From Larus michahellis (lineage: Eukaryota; Chordata; Aves; Charadriiformes; Laridae), in the NCBI RefSeq assembly GCF_964199755.1, contig NC_133898.1:129392224-129456223 (forward strand): a stretch of 64,000 nt of DNA. The letters run 5' to 3'. Position numbers and translations under genes: made by a program. Under the pieces are notes generated by a model, which was not told the origin of the DNA, did not search any database, and worked only from the letters and a program-made list of their open reading frames with translations. Shown here one piece after another: positions 20,621 through 32,742 of this stretch. Positions within the stretch are counted from its first letter, which is position 1. Each line of letters begins with the position of its first letter.

Positions 20621-23555
20621 TCCTCTCCTTTGTTCGCCGAGGTTTCTCGCCCGTCTCTTCCAGCGGCGGAGGCAGGACCCCCACTCAGCACTAGGTGGGA
20701 GGGGGGATGAATACTAAAATCCACCCCAAAATAAAAAACTCAGCCTTTCAATTTGGCAATGCCACGGTCGCCTGTGCAGCCCTGGGCGGGCGCCTCCGCA
20801 TCCTGGACCTCCAGGAGAGTCTGAACTGCCAGAGGGTTCCCATTTAATGAATAAAAGGGGGAAAAAACCCAAGAGATTTGGGGTCCCTTCTATTCGGGAT
20901 TGCCTCCATCCCCGCAGGCGGGTCCCTGCCCTGCCGCACTATGCGCCGAGCATCCCTCTGCAGCACCGCCGGCCCCAGCAGCACGCAGCCCTCACCCGGA
21001 GAGCCAGCGAAACGGCTTTTCCATTAACGAGCTGCGGCACGGGAGAGAGAAACGAGCTCTAAATAACCCCAAATAAATAAACAACCTGTTTTATTGCTTG
21101 AGAAACAGCTGGGATGAAGAGACACCGTCACCTCACACCCGAAGGCGGGAGGCCTGGTACCCCGCCGGGGCCCGGCTGCATCCCTCGGGCTCAGCTTGGG
21201 GGGGATGGAGAGGAGGGGGCAGGAGGCTCTTATTAATATTAATCCCAAGAAATATTGCTATGCCCTGAATAAATCAGGCTGGGGGTTTCTCAAAGACCTT
21301 TGCCCCCTTGAGATGAGCTGCAGCACAGCCCCTCCTCTTCTGGGTGGACAGTTTGGGTAGGGAAATGGCGTTGGGGGTTGGGGGGGGTGGACAGATGCGT
21401 TTGGTTTTTTTCGCTGAGGGATGGAGGAGGAGGTGGCACGATTTTATTCCAAGCACGTCAGCTTCCCCCCCTCTCCCCGTCCCCTCCTTCCTCCCTCCAC
21501 CCGCAGTCCGATGTAAACATAACGGCCAGAAACCTGCCAGGCTCCATCCCCAGTTGGATTATAGGGGGGGAATTAAGCAGCTTGTGCGAACATTTGATTA
21601 ACATGGAGATGCCCCCAAACAACCTTCAGGCGTCTGGCCTCAAGGTCGCGCGCTGCAAGGGGACGGCAAGGCCGGGGAGAGGGACCCTCGGGTACCCAGC
21701 ACGCGGGGAGAGGAAAGGGATGGATGGAGCGGAGAAGCGGGGTGCGCACGTCCTTCCATCCGTGATATTTTATGCCATTTTTATTTCTCCCCGCCCACAC
21801 CCACCCCCTGACCGATTCGCTTGCCACTGCAGCGCTGGTTTGACTCGAGATGCTCTGGCTCCGGCAGGGAGGCGGAAAGGAAGATGTGGGAAATTCCTCC
21901 GTTTCCCTCATTTCCCCACTCTCGGTTAAGTCCCAGCTCCATCCAGCCCTGCTATTGACCCAGCCCCATGAAGGATGATGCTTTCCATCCGGAAAGGTCT
22001 TTTCCTCCACATCCCCGCAGCATCCAGCTCCTTTTTTCGGTTTATTTTTACGCCGCGCGCCTCTTTGAAACACAAACCAGCACATCTCCTAGCAGCAGCC
22101 GTGAAAGTGGGCATTTTATTGGGAAATCTAATCAGGATCCGAGGGGAAAATCCTTTCTTAATGTCTTAGCTAAGCAACGAGCTCAATTAAATTGCTTAGA
22201 CTATAAAAAGGATCAAGAGTCCCATATTTTTTTTTTCCCTTCTGCTCTTCCTGGACAGCACCGTCATCTCCGCACAGCACTCCACCGCCTTCAAAGCCCA
22301 AACAAGCCTCAGTGACACAGGACTCACATGTCACTCCCCGACACCCCCCCCTTCCCCACCTCCCCCCAGCAACAGAGTCACAAATCATCTCAAACACTCT
22401 AAATTTACACCGCCAGCGAGACCACAAACAGGGATTTCGGTGACATCACCTGCTGGAAATTCAGGGGTCAAATAGGGAAGCGGCACGCGGCGCCCTGAGG
22501 AGCGGGGACGAGGAGAGGGGACGGCGTTTTAACGATGCTCCCACTCTCCAGGGCCACCCCATTTCTCCTACTAAGACATCTCGACGCAGCCCCTCAACGT
22601 GTATTTTTCCCATCACCCAAAATCCCCAGAATCGGACTGGTAATTAGATTGATTCCAACCAGGAGTCGCGCTTAAGGACCGTGGGGACCCAACGCATCAG
22701 CACTGCCGAGACGCTTGGTGTGACTGGGTTTGCTCCAAGCCCGTAGGCGATGAGCAACCAAACGAGCAAAGCCGACGAGCTTTGCCCGGCGCAGAGGCTG
22801 GGAGGAGAGGCGACTCGCATCTCCTGCCCCCCCGGAGCCGGAAGGCGGGTCCAGCCTTTGCTACCCGGCTGGTGATGATGGAGGATACGCCGTTACCATG
22901 GCACTTGCCCAGTTGGGCGTGCGTGCGGTCCCAAGTCATGCTGCAATTATGGGGCGGTGATGCTACTATGGTATCCCGGTACATATAGCACTTTCGGCAT
23001 GCTTTGCTCTGCAACCAAAGCTCAGAGCTGAAAAACATCCCGCAGCGGGGAAAGGGAGCCAGGGCTGAGTCCCATGGTGGGAACGGGGCTGCTCTGAACT
23101 GAGAGGTCCCGTATGCCAGGGGATGAGTAAAGAACAGGGATTCCCACCACTCCTATTGCGCTGCAGTTGGAGGGGCAGATCCTGACCTCCTCAACAAGAT
23201 CAGATGGGTCGGAGGGCAAGAGTTCAAGGGAGAGGAGCTCAAGAGGTGCAGAGCATTGAGAAACTGCCTGGACCGTCATCCAAAGGTTTAGCGGTGACAC
23301 GGCACCCAGTGAAATCACAGTTCTCTAATTGCTACCGATGCCAGGAAAGATTTGAATGGTATCGCCCACTCTTGTGAACCTATAGACCGTGACACATAAA
23401 CACACCCACACTGGCCCCAGAACCCTGGTCCCCAAAATGTCCAGCACAACATTCAGTGGAAACATCCTGATTTTGACTTGAGACTGTCCCAGCACTAAAA
23501 GCCACGTGAGCAGCAACCTGGACATTTCCTGCCCTGCAGCAAGGACACAGTGTTT
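20621..23555. other. Intergenic DNA downstream of mir-124-1
   Basis: Moderately GC-rich, transposon-free sequence with no recognised gene. Pyrimidine-rich patches (about 21450-21500, 22330-22370) and AT-rich blocks (21060-21110, 22030-22200) alternate. The open frame at 21378-21929 (183 codons) has no recognisable domain and is opposed by a 170-codon frame on the other strand. Confidence 0.5.
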
Positions 23556-23720
23556 TCAGGTTGCCCAGAGAAGTTGTGGATGCCCCAACCCTCGAAGTGT
23601 TCAAGACCAGGTTGGATGGGGAGCAAGCTGGTCTGGTGGGAGGTGTCCCTGCCCGTGGCAGGGGGTTGGAACTGGATGATCTTTAAGGTCCCTTCCAACT
23701 CTCACCATTCTGTGATTCTA
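23556..23720 (+). mobile_element. CR1 LINE fragment, 3' end
   Basis: Short, diverged sense-strand CR1 tail. It begins at the 'caggttgcccagagaagttgtggatgcc' segment and ends 'accattctgtgattcta', a decayed copy of the tail repeat. It is the first recognisable transposon downstream of mir-124-1. Confidence 0.9.
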
Positions 23721-23984
23721 AGTGAGAATGGTCTTTCTCTGTGTGTTTTGGGACCATTTCAGCCAAAGTGGAGGATAGCAAGAGGATAAAATGCCCCCGT
23801 GGTCAGTTGCTGGAGGTGGCCAGCAAGCACAACCTCTCCCCACACCCAAGGCAAGCTCTGAGCAGCCCGGCTACAGGATTTATCTCCCCCTTGCTGTCTC
23901 TCTCCCGAGCATATTTATGGAGTTGGGGACAGGCTGGAGGCTCAGAGGAGGATGTTCCTCCTATCCCTTGTGGTATTTTTTAAT
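23721..23984. other. Spacer between CR1 remnants
   Basis: About 260 bases with no recognisable feature. Since both flanking CR1 pieces are in the same orientation, it may be an insertion into one element or simply the gap between two. Confidence 0.4.
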
Positions 23985-24040
23985 GACTTGATCTTAAAGG
24001 TCTCTTCCACCCAAAACAATTCTATCATTCTATGATTTTA
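23985..24040 (+). mobile_element. CR1 LINE remnant, extreme 3' end
   Basis: Only the last 55 bases of a CR1 remain (cttgatcttaaaggtctcttcc... followed by two decayed ATTCTATG units, 'caattctatcattctatgatttta'). Confidence 0.85.
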
Positions 24041-25950
24041 AGCAGGGTCTGGTCCTCAGCAAGTATTTTCCAAGTGTCCCAACATGTCTTCAGCAGCCTT
24101 TAGGTTTGGAAGACAGAGGAGCTGCAAAGGTGGGATTCACTCTACCGAATCTCAGCTGCCCAGAGGTTCTCTGGTGCCTGTGAATCACATCGTGTGAATG
24201 TCCATTGCTGATGGACAGCCAGCCCTTGTCTCCAAGACAAACCACCCTCTGGAGATGCCCTTCTCTCTGCCCATCTAGGAAGCCATCCAGCAGGCCAGTG
24301 GAGAATCTCCACCTGCCTTTCAGATGGCTGAAATGAAGAGAGATGTTCCCTAGCCCCAGCTTATGAATATGAAAAGGGTTCGGGCAAGAAACAGAGGCCA
24401 AGGGGTCCAGCATTGCCAAGAGAGATGCTCCCAGCACGGATTACTGCCATAACTTCTTGTAAAGTCTGGTCAGATCCAAAAGAGGCTCAGATGATGCTTT
24501 TTGGGACCTGCTGCTCACAGCACCTACATCCTTTGGTGGTCGGTGACCCTTTGCTACCCTCCCACTCATGCCATGGGTTTTCAGCAACACAAAACAGCTG
24601 GAAAAAAGCCGACTTTACCCTTTGCATTTCATATTCACCTTGCCCCGATGGTGACAAATAAAAAATAAGCGAACAAATCAATCTCCACTTCGGCATCACC
24701 TCACAGGCACAAAATACGACATGGTGGGAGAAAGGGAGGAGGTCGGGGATGGAGAGACAGCAGCCATCAACACCTAAATCTGGTATAAATCACTTTGGCC
24801 ACGACAGCCTACGAGGATTTCTCCGTCGCCGATACACACAGTGGCGATTTTGTGAACGTTTGCTTATTTGGAGGGAGTCTTTTTATTTTAAACCAAGATG
24901 GGCTGAAGCGTTTCCATGTGGCACCAGCTGCAGAACGAGCTAATGCAAAGCTCAGTCATTTCCCTGCTAACACGGGTCTTCCTCTGCAGTCAGAGTCGCA
25001 CCGATAATATCTGATATAGGGAAAGACAAAAGTAATGCGTATGCATGTGTAATTTTCAATGTCAATGTGTTCAACTGTGAGTTGGAATCATAAAAGTTAT
25101 TTCATTTATTACAATCATACATAAAGCCTCTTAGAGCTGCAGACTTGGAATCGGCAATTATGCCCATAGGTTAATAACATACAGCGATTTGACTGACAAC
25201 TGGAATTAGATTTAAACACGGCAGAGTGGCATGCTAAAGGCACTTTATTAAAACTGTGGCTGGGGATTTGTTCAAAATACCAGTCGCATACCTTCCCTGG
25301 TAAAATATTTATAGATAGCACTATATCGTGGCCTATTATATTGCATTTCCTTCTCCTTTCCCCTACTACTTCGAGCTCTGCTATATAAGGAGGAATTTAG
25401 CTGGTCAGATTTTCCTGGAGAGAAGGCAAATGCCCTGCGTTGCTTAACATGGGGTGATGTGATGGGATGTGATACGTGGTGGGAAGGGGCCATACAGCAG
25501 TGATTATCTCTATACCTACAAGGGACCTGGGTTTACCTCTCCATCCTCTCTCCGTACACACTCCCCAGTGCAGCATCCTCTTAACGCTGCCCTCATTAGC
25601 ACAGAGTTAACGATGCCGATAGCCCAGACAAAACCAGGATTCGGTTACCAAGACAGGCGGTGAAATAAATGTTGCTCGATTCGGTTAATACTGTGAGTTT
25701 TTCTTACTCTGCTACAAGGAAAGTTTGCTCTGGTGAGGTTAGTTTAGCGTGGGGAGGGATTGCCTGCAGCTGGGGTGGGCTCTCTGCTCCTGGGGGGTTT
25801 TAATACCAGGTTAGAAAAACGTGTGTCAGGAATGACATAAGAAAAGACTTGATCTTGCCTTGGGACGAGGGGGCAGGTTAGAGCCCAGTATTTCCCACCT
25901 TTCTTGGAAAAAAACACTAAATGACTTTAAAAGATACCTAAGGATCAGCA
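24041..25950. other. Intergenic DNA, possible conserved element in its second half
   Basis: No gene recognised. The first kilobase is plain mixed sequence; from about 24.8 kb it becomes AT-rich and complex, and the block at 25010-25330 is listed separately. Confidence 0.45.
25010..25330. promoter_or_regulatory. Candidate conserved non-coding element
   Basis: About 320 bases of AT-rich, low-CpG, non-repetitive sequence with words such as 'gcgtatgcatgtgtaattttcaatg', several CATTTATT/TTTATTA cores and no transposon. It resembles vertebrate conserved non-coding DNA and lies 6.3 kb downstream of mir-124-1. This is judgement by texture only. Confidence 0.3.
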
Positions 25951-26010
25951 GAGGCTGGACCAAATGACATCCAAAGATCCCGTTCCAAACTACGCTGGTC
26001 CATGAGTCTA
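25951..26010 (+). mobile_element. Possible ancient CR1 3' remnant
   Basis: The words 'gaggctggaccaaatgacatcc', 'gatcccgttccaaactacg' and 'catgagtcta' follow the order of a CR1 3' end (GGACTAGATGACCTCC, GGTCCCTTCCAACC, ATTCTATGATTCTA) with heavy decay. Similarity is weak. Confidence 0.45.
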
Positions 26011-29000
26011 GCTAACCTGCAAATTAAGATTAAAATCCCAAAGGCTCTTTGTGTACCATTGCCATCGCTTCACTTGCAGCCAAAGGAAAAGGCAGGCTGC
26101 ATCCAAAATGCCCATAAAATTAACTCTTCATTCCCCTCTCTTGTTTTCTTGCCTCATTTGTACAGTGTTGAAAATATCTATAAGATAATAGCTGGCTTGG
26201 AGCAGAGTCCAGACCAGCAGCCACCCATGGACCGGGGGTTAAAACCCACTGATCCAGACGCGTTGTATTTGTTTAGAGGATTTCTCTTTAAAATTAGCAA
26301 GATGAAAACCAGCAGAGAAGAAAGGGCAATGTGGTCTCTGGAGAGGTAAAAGGGACAATCCTTGTTTTTAATCCCCTGAAGTCGGGTGGTGCAAGTAGAC
26401 CTCCAACCTGGTGACCAAATCCAGCAAGGTTCGGGGAGGATTACAGATGTTTTTAACAGAGGAAAAACTCCTCACCCAGCACATCACTGGCTAAAGAGAG
26501 TATGTAGTCCAGATCTCCAGACTCCCATTCTTTTAAAACGAAACCTAAATTGTGTAAAAGCAGAGTTTAATAAGAAAGGTTTTCCCTAGTTTCCAGGGAG
26601 GGGAAGCTGGAGGTGCACCCTGCCAAAAAAGGAGCTTGAACCCACCCCTCCATCATGGCTCCCCGCCTGGCCGAGCAGATGTGTCCCCGGTGCCCAGGAT
26701 GAGCAACGGGTTCCAGCAAAGCTCTAGCTCCAGATGTTGGTCCTACAGACCTCCCCCACCAATCTGGAGACCTAACCCCTAATTTCAAAGCCCTTATTAC
26801 CCAACAATTTTTAAAAAATGAAGCCTGAGAGCACTGCCTGTAAAAAGACCATCCCGGTGCTCCTCATGCATTAAATATGACGGCTCAGAGCCTTCCTGTG
26901 ATGCCACGGCAGGCGGGAGAGCCGGTCTCTGGGCTGGCATTACCCAGCGGTGGTCCTGACGCTGCAACCTTTCCCCAAAGATCAGCCTGTTGAGCAGCTC
27001 CCCGCGGGGTCGGCCGTGCCCACGGCAGGGGTGGCACCGTCCCCCCCTCCCCAGACGCCCACACACACTTTCCCAGCAGCTTTTTTCCAGCAGGTTTACT
27101 GAGCGACGGCGCCGATGGCAGCTTTGGAGGAAAAAGTGCCAAGAGATGAATTAACCAGAGGGGTGTGCGGGGACGCGCGGTGGGCACCGACTCAATCCCG
27201 GGGCAACTCTCTTTGTTAAAATGCCCACGGGAGAAAAGACCTTTTTTTTCTTTTTTTTTTTTTTAAAGGTCTGAAAGATTTATAGTATTTTTTCTCAGGT
27301 TCTCCCTCCTATCACTGACAAAACTCATCCTGGCACCACTTCAGCCCAGGATCAGCTTTTAAAGCGCGGCAGAGAAGACCTCTGCGATTTAAAGCAAACA
27401 CCCAACCCTTGGCCGTCGCCCGGTGCATATTCAGGGAGGTACCGAAATGTTTCAGGGCGAGGGAAGGGGGTGCACGTGTGAGACCCAGCGGCGGGTGACG
27501 GGAAGGATCGGGGCTGTCAGGGCTCCATTTAGCCAAGCCAACATTTGCCCTCTCATCTCCATCCCGGGCAGAAAAAGCACAGTGCATTGGACGTAGGTGG
27601 TTTGTCACATTTTCAAAGAGATTTTTGTGACAGGGCGGTTGTGTTGCCAGCTCATGTAATTTTACCACACAACTCCTTTTATGTAGGTATAAATATACGT
27701 AGGAATACATATACATACATATATGTTGTTTTTCTTAAAGCCCAGGGCCCTGGAGGCAGCCGATGTTTTTAAAAACCTCCATTTTCAAAAGGTTTGAGGG
27801 ATGAGCCGAGTTTACTCTAGCGGCTGAAAAACCAGAAGGCAAATTCAAAGCACATTAGAAAGAGTACTAAAAATACGATCGAGAACTTTGTGGCAATTTT
27901 ACGACGCGGGGGTTTCTGGCTGTGATTTCTGGGCAGTTGGGGTTGGAGATAATGGACCCGGGAGCGGAGGGCGGCGTGGTTTTATTTCAGGATCAATATC
28001 AGGGTGGAGCAAATGGTGTATTTATCTGCTAGCACACACAAGTCTTAAAAGGTCTAATTGTGCCCTGCTTTACACTAATGCAGCTCTGTGGCACCGTCGG
28101 TGAGTAGCAGGGTCCCCAAAATGGGCTCGTTTTCCAGTCCTCCCCTGGTTTTTGTCGTGCACCGTGTCCACCCCAGTCTCACCCCATCGCGCACAGCGCG
28201 TTTTACGGGTTATTGCAAGGATGCCCCAATCTGCCCTCCATCCCTCCCTCATGCCTCAGGGTAAAAAAAGGGACCAACATCATCTTGTAGGATGTTCCCA
28301 CTTGGATACAAGGCCCATACAGATCATCTTAACTGGGGGGAGACTTCAAGGACGTACCCAGACCGGCAGAGATATCCAGTAATTGCACGAGGAGACGAGA
28401 TTCCCAGGGAGCCCCAGCCCAGCCCCACGGACACGAAACCACAATTGTCATCTGTGATGAACAACAGAGAAGGGAACATACAGGAAACTGCAATTAAACC
28501 ATTAAAGTCTTGGGCAGCTTCCCAGTGACCGGCAGCCTTTATCTATATAAATATCTCACATGGCATAAAAGGAGCTATTCTCTACCCGTTATGTGCCCCC
28601 GATGACCTTCAAGAGGGACAAGCGGGTAGGGATTGTCACTGGACACACCGAGCCGGCATCTTCTGCTCCATCTGAGGAGCAACGCATCTAGAAGGGGGTT
28701 TGGTCCCCTTCTGGCAAAAATGTCTTGCTCCCCTCTAGCAGGGCTCGGCGGTCCCAGTGCAAGTTGAAATTATTCTCTGGCCTAATTACTGTCTAAATCT
28801 GCTGCCTATAAATACCAGGCCGCAGCGTAGGGAAATAACCCGCCTGTCGATGCAGCCAGCGTTGGGTGGTACCAGCATCCCTGGTGATGGAGAGCACGAA
28901 GGAAGGCAGTGGGGTTCCTCTGTGAGCATGAGAAGGGGAGAAATGTGCTGTTATTAACATATTTTGGCGTTAAGATAGAGATCTTCAGAGCTAATCTGAA

Positions 29001-31115
29001 TTTTTTATATTTATGTTTTGCCTCCCACCCCAAACACCCTGAGCCTCAGCTCACCCCAGCCTGGAGCAGATATTATAACACCTGCTGTAGCGTACACCAT
29101 GATACACACATTTATCATATAATATACTCCCATGCACCAGCACATAAGGAAATATTTGTAGAGCCAGAAAGAAGTCACGGCTCTCGTTCCTCTGTTACCC
29201 TGTGCCATGTGCAGAGGCCAAGGTGTCCTCCCGCAGTCTCAGAGATGTCCCCAAAGGCTCCGCAAGGACAGGGGTGTGCCGCGCGCGTAACCTCAGAGCC
29301 CCAGCTCCTGGATTCAAGCGACAACCTCCGCCTCTCTGGTTTGCTTTTTTACGTTTCCAGTCGCCTTCACAGCAGGGAAAGGCTGGGAGATGCAATAGAG
29401 GCTCCACGAGCAGCAGCACAAGGGGGGAAATCACAAGAAACTCCTCTTCACAGGGATAGTAAAAAGCAGTCCCCATGCAGGGGACTGTTCCCAATTGATA
29501 ATTTGGACGCAGCCACCCCGTCAGGAAGGGAGAGAGTTTAATACCCTCCTCCTGGCACTGGTTAGTTTATTGCTTAATAACTAACTAGCACAGATGTAGC
29601 TTTAGGGAAACTGGCACGTGGGCTTTGCCCTACCTGCTCTGTGCAAGGCGGAGGTACCCAGAGCACAGAAGCGTGGCTCATTTTGAACTTAATTTTTGTC
29701 TTGATGCTAAATAGAGAAATCTCTCATAAGAAACAACGGGGAGGCAATTTTTTCAAAATCTATGAGTTCCCTGCAGCAACAGACACTCGAGCGCAGCTTT
29801 GTGCCGGTGCCCGAGAGTCAGCAATAACTGGGAAATTGTCCAGTTTATTTTAATAGTCAAGCTGAGTGAAATGCAAAATGACTCGATGACTGCTGGAAAA
29901 TTTGGTCCGTAGTTACAAATGGCTGTCCTCTGATTAGCCAGAGGAATGGCCCTGAGACTGAGATTGGAACCGAAATAATGCAAGGAAGATCCACCATGAT
30001 AAAAGGCAACTACAAAAAGTTTTCAGTAGCTGGAAATCATTCTTGGCATTTATCAGCACAGACACATCTTCTGCGTGTTGGGAGAGTGGGTTTGTGGATA
30101 GCTACCGAGACTGATTGCTCCATTCATTCTGGACGGGTTTCCTTCAAACCATCAAAAAAACCGCTCAGAAAGTTGAGCGGTGTTTACATTTAAATGGTCA
30201 TCCTGGGTTTTCGGAGCCGTTTCTCCTTTGAGGGCTCTGGATCTGTGACTCTCTGAGATGAGCGATACTGCACGCGCCTCTCGGGGACCGTTCAGGTACC
30301 AGCAGCCCTCAGCAGATGCGTTCATACCAGGTAGTGCCAGATGTGCTGTTCTGGTTGTTCCTGAGCCAGGAGAAGGTGCTATTTTGCACCCCTGCATTAG
30401 CCTTGTCTTCCCAAAATCTACGCAGCGTCTCCCAGTTCACCAGAAAAATGCTACTATTTGCTTTTGGTACAAGATTTGGTAGTTTAACCCCAGGAACGGC
30501 CGCACCCACAGTCATGTTGGCGGAGCTGCATGGTGATGCAGAAGCAGAGATGTCGATGGGGGCCCTGCGTGCTGGGTGGCAGCACTTTTCCCTTCCCACC
30601 AGCCGTGGAGGATTTCACTGCAATCCCTTCTGCTGCAAGGAGTGATGCTGCAGCAAATAGCGTGTCTGCAGGATGATGAAACACAGAGGAACTGTAATGA
30701 GATTTAAAATAAAGCCAGCTTTTACCCTGGCATGTCTGGTCTGGATGAATCCAAAATGTTAGCAGTACAAAACCCACGAGAGGGAGAAGCGCCCTTGACC
30801 AGACGCATGGTGAGACCCAGACGGGAAGCCTGACGCAGCTCTTCCCGTTCACACCCCTCTCTGCCGGTTCAGGAGGACAAATCCTGCATCCAAAATAGCC
30901 CATCAAAATCAAGGAACGGCAGAAATTGCATCAACGTGGCCGAATCCCATGCGACACAGCCAGGGCACGGCACAAGTGGAGCACATGCTATGGGTCTGGC
31001 TTCCCAGCCTGCAGGAACCGTGGACCTCTGGCAAATGATCTGATTTTGGCACCGCTGTCCATCCCTGAGCAGACAGTAGCCGAAACGTGCAGAGCATCTC
31101 TCGACATTTCGGTGC

Positions 31116-31134
31116 GGCAGCCACTAGAGGGAGG
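31116..31134 (+). promoter_or_regulatory. Candidate CTCF site
   Basis: GGCAGCCACTAGAGGGAGG matches the CTCF core CCACYAGRKGGC with one mismatch (A for C after the GGG). It lies between the mir-124-1 domain and the CR1-rich DNA leading to KIF13B, where a domain boundary would be plausible. A single motif match of this quality occurs often by chance. Confidence 0.35.
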
Positions 31135-32073
31135 GTTCAGTGCTGTACAGCCGCAAACTCAGTCCGAGAGCGGGACTCGGAAAATTCCTGCAGCCTTCAG
31201 GAAGAAGAGGCAACTCAAAACTCTGCGTGAAGGAAGGCAGGAGGCTTGCCATGGATGGACCGATGCAACGACGCACAAAGGAAACCGCACCAAAACGCCT
31301 ATAAGGTTCGCCATCGTGCTGTCCCCAAGCGATATAGCCACTTGTTAAATATTCATGCATGCCTTTGCAGAAAGTGATACCCCTCTAACAACACGGAGAA
31401 GCTGCGCTGCTGGAAGGAGGCAGCAGGAGGAAAACTATGAGCAAATTTTTTCAAAACAGAGAAAGACAGCAACAATTTGCTAGTTTTAAAGAAAGCGGCT
31501 ATAAATATCTGTGATTATATCACTGTAGTCAAGCTTTTTACTTTCTATGGGAAAAAAAAAAAGTCTCAGCAATGAAGACTTGCCAGGTCAGCCACATCTT
31601 TAGGACGCTAAAGCTGAAAAGCCTGGATGGACATATCTAACATCTCAGCTACGTCAGGTGAGGTCCATCTGCCTACAAGAATAGCCCATGTGGGAATGTT
31701 TGAGGGGATCCTGCCCTGTCCCTGTGCACTCCCCCGCCCCACATGGCATCACCCTACCCCTGGGTGCCAGGAGGGAGCTGGACTTACAAATATCCCATAT
31801 TGCTGATGAAAATCCACACCACGCCCAAAGGACCCCCTATGAGCCAAAGCTGGTGCTTCATATAAAGACCAGGTTTGTCCATTTTTTATCTGTTGGTACG
31901 CCTGCATGTTTGTGCAAAGTTGTGGACATCCCTGGGGTCACTGACAGCCGGGGGGGACGGGAAGGATGGGGCTTTCCCAGGTGCAATAGCTGCTGTAGGA
32001 CAAAATGGTACCCAAGCATCCACGCCGCGGTATCCTCGTGGTGGTGATGCTGCTGGTTGCTAGATGGATTGAG

Positions 32074-32086
32074 GTTGCTTAGCAAC
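32074..32086. promoter_or_regulatory. Candidate RFX X-box (GTTGCTTAGCAAC)
   Basis: A perfect inverted repeat GTTGC-TTA-GCAAC, close to the RFX consensus GTTRCCATRGYAAC. A further half site (GGTTGCTAGA) lies 15 bases upstream. RFX proteins act in ciliary and neural genes. The function here is unknown. Confidence 0.4.
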
Positions 32087-32378
32087 TTCTTAGCACTCAA
32101 GAGGGAACGTAGGAGCAGGGATGGCGTAGAGGCAGTGCTGTCTACCCAAGGGGTCGGGGAGAACAGGAGTGCCGCTGCCACTGTTTTTTGTGGGGCCATA
32201 CGCCAGGTTTCCCCAGAGTGTCTGAGACGTGGGTCCCAAATGGCTTGTGACACCAGTGTGGCAGTGCATCCAGTCTTGCAGGATGTCGTGATGCCCAAAA
32301 GCCCATGAGGAAACACACTGCTCTGCTTCAGCACCCGTATCCAGTGATGCTCCAGCATGGGAGGTCATGCTCTTTACA

Positions 32379-32742
32379 GAATCATGGAATCGTTTTGGTT
32401 AGAAGAGACTTTTAAGGTCATCGAGTCCAACCATTAACCCAACACTGCCAAGTTACCACTAAACCATGTCCCTCAGCACCACATCTACACATCTTTTAAA
32501 TACCTCCAGGGATGGCGACTCCACCACTGCCCTGAGCAGCCTCTTCCAATGTTTGACAACCCTTTCAGTGAAGAAATTTTTCCTAGTATCCATCTTAAAA
32601 TTCCCCTGGCACAACTTGAGGCCACTTCCTCTTGTCCTACCACTTGTTACTTGGGAGAAGAGATCGACCCCCACCTCCGTACAACCCCCTTTCAGGTTGT
32701 TGTAGAGAGTGAGAAGGTCTCCCCTCAGCCTCCTTTTCTCCT
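32379..32742 (-). mobile_element. CR1 LINE fragment, 3' end
   Basis: Antisense CR1 of a different subtype: the 3' end reads 'aatcatggaatcgttttggttagaagagac' on the + strand. The minus-strand frame keeps the CR1 C-terminus ([20 protein letters not shown] ... [20 protein letters not shown]). It is 5' truncated; sequence beyond 32742 is no longer CR1-like. Confidence 0.93.

Larger units (their letters stand above)
26011..32378. other. Intergenic DNA, no gene recognised
   Basis: A 6.4-kb stretch without recognised genes or transposons. Notable pieces are T runs at 27241-27264, an AT/CATA-rich simple stretch at 27682-27726, and AT-rich complex blocks at about 28.5-28.6, 28.95-29.2 and 29.55-30.2 kb that may be conserved. 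A CTCF-like and an RFX-like site near its right end are listed separately. Confidence 0.5.
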
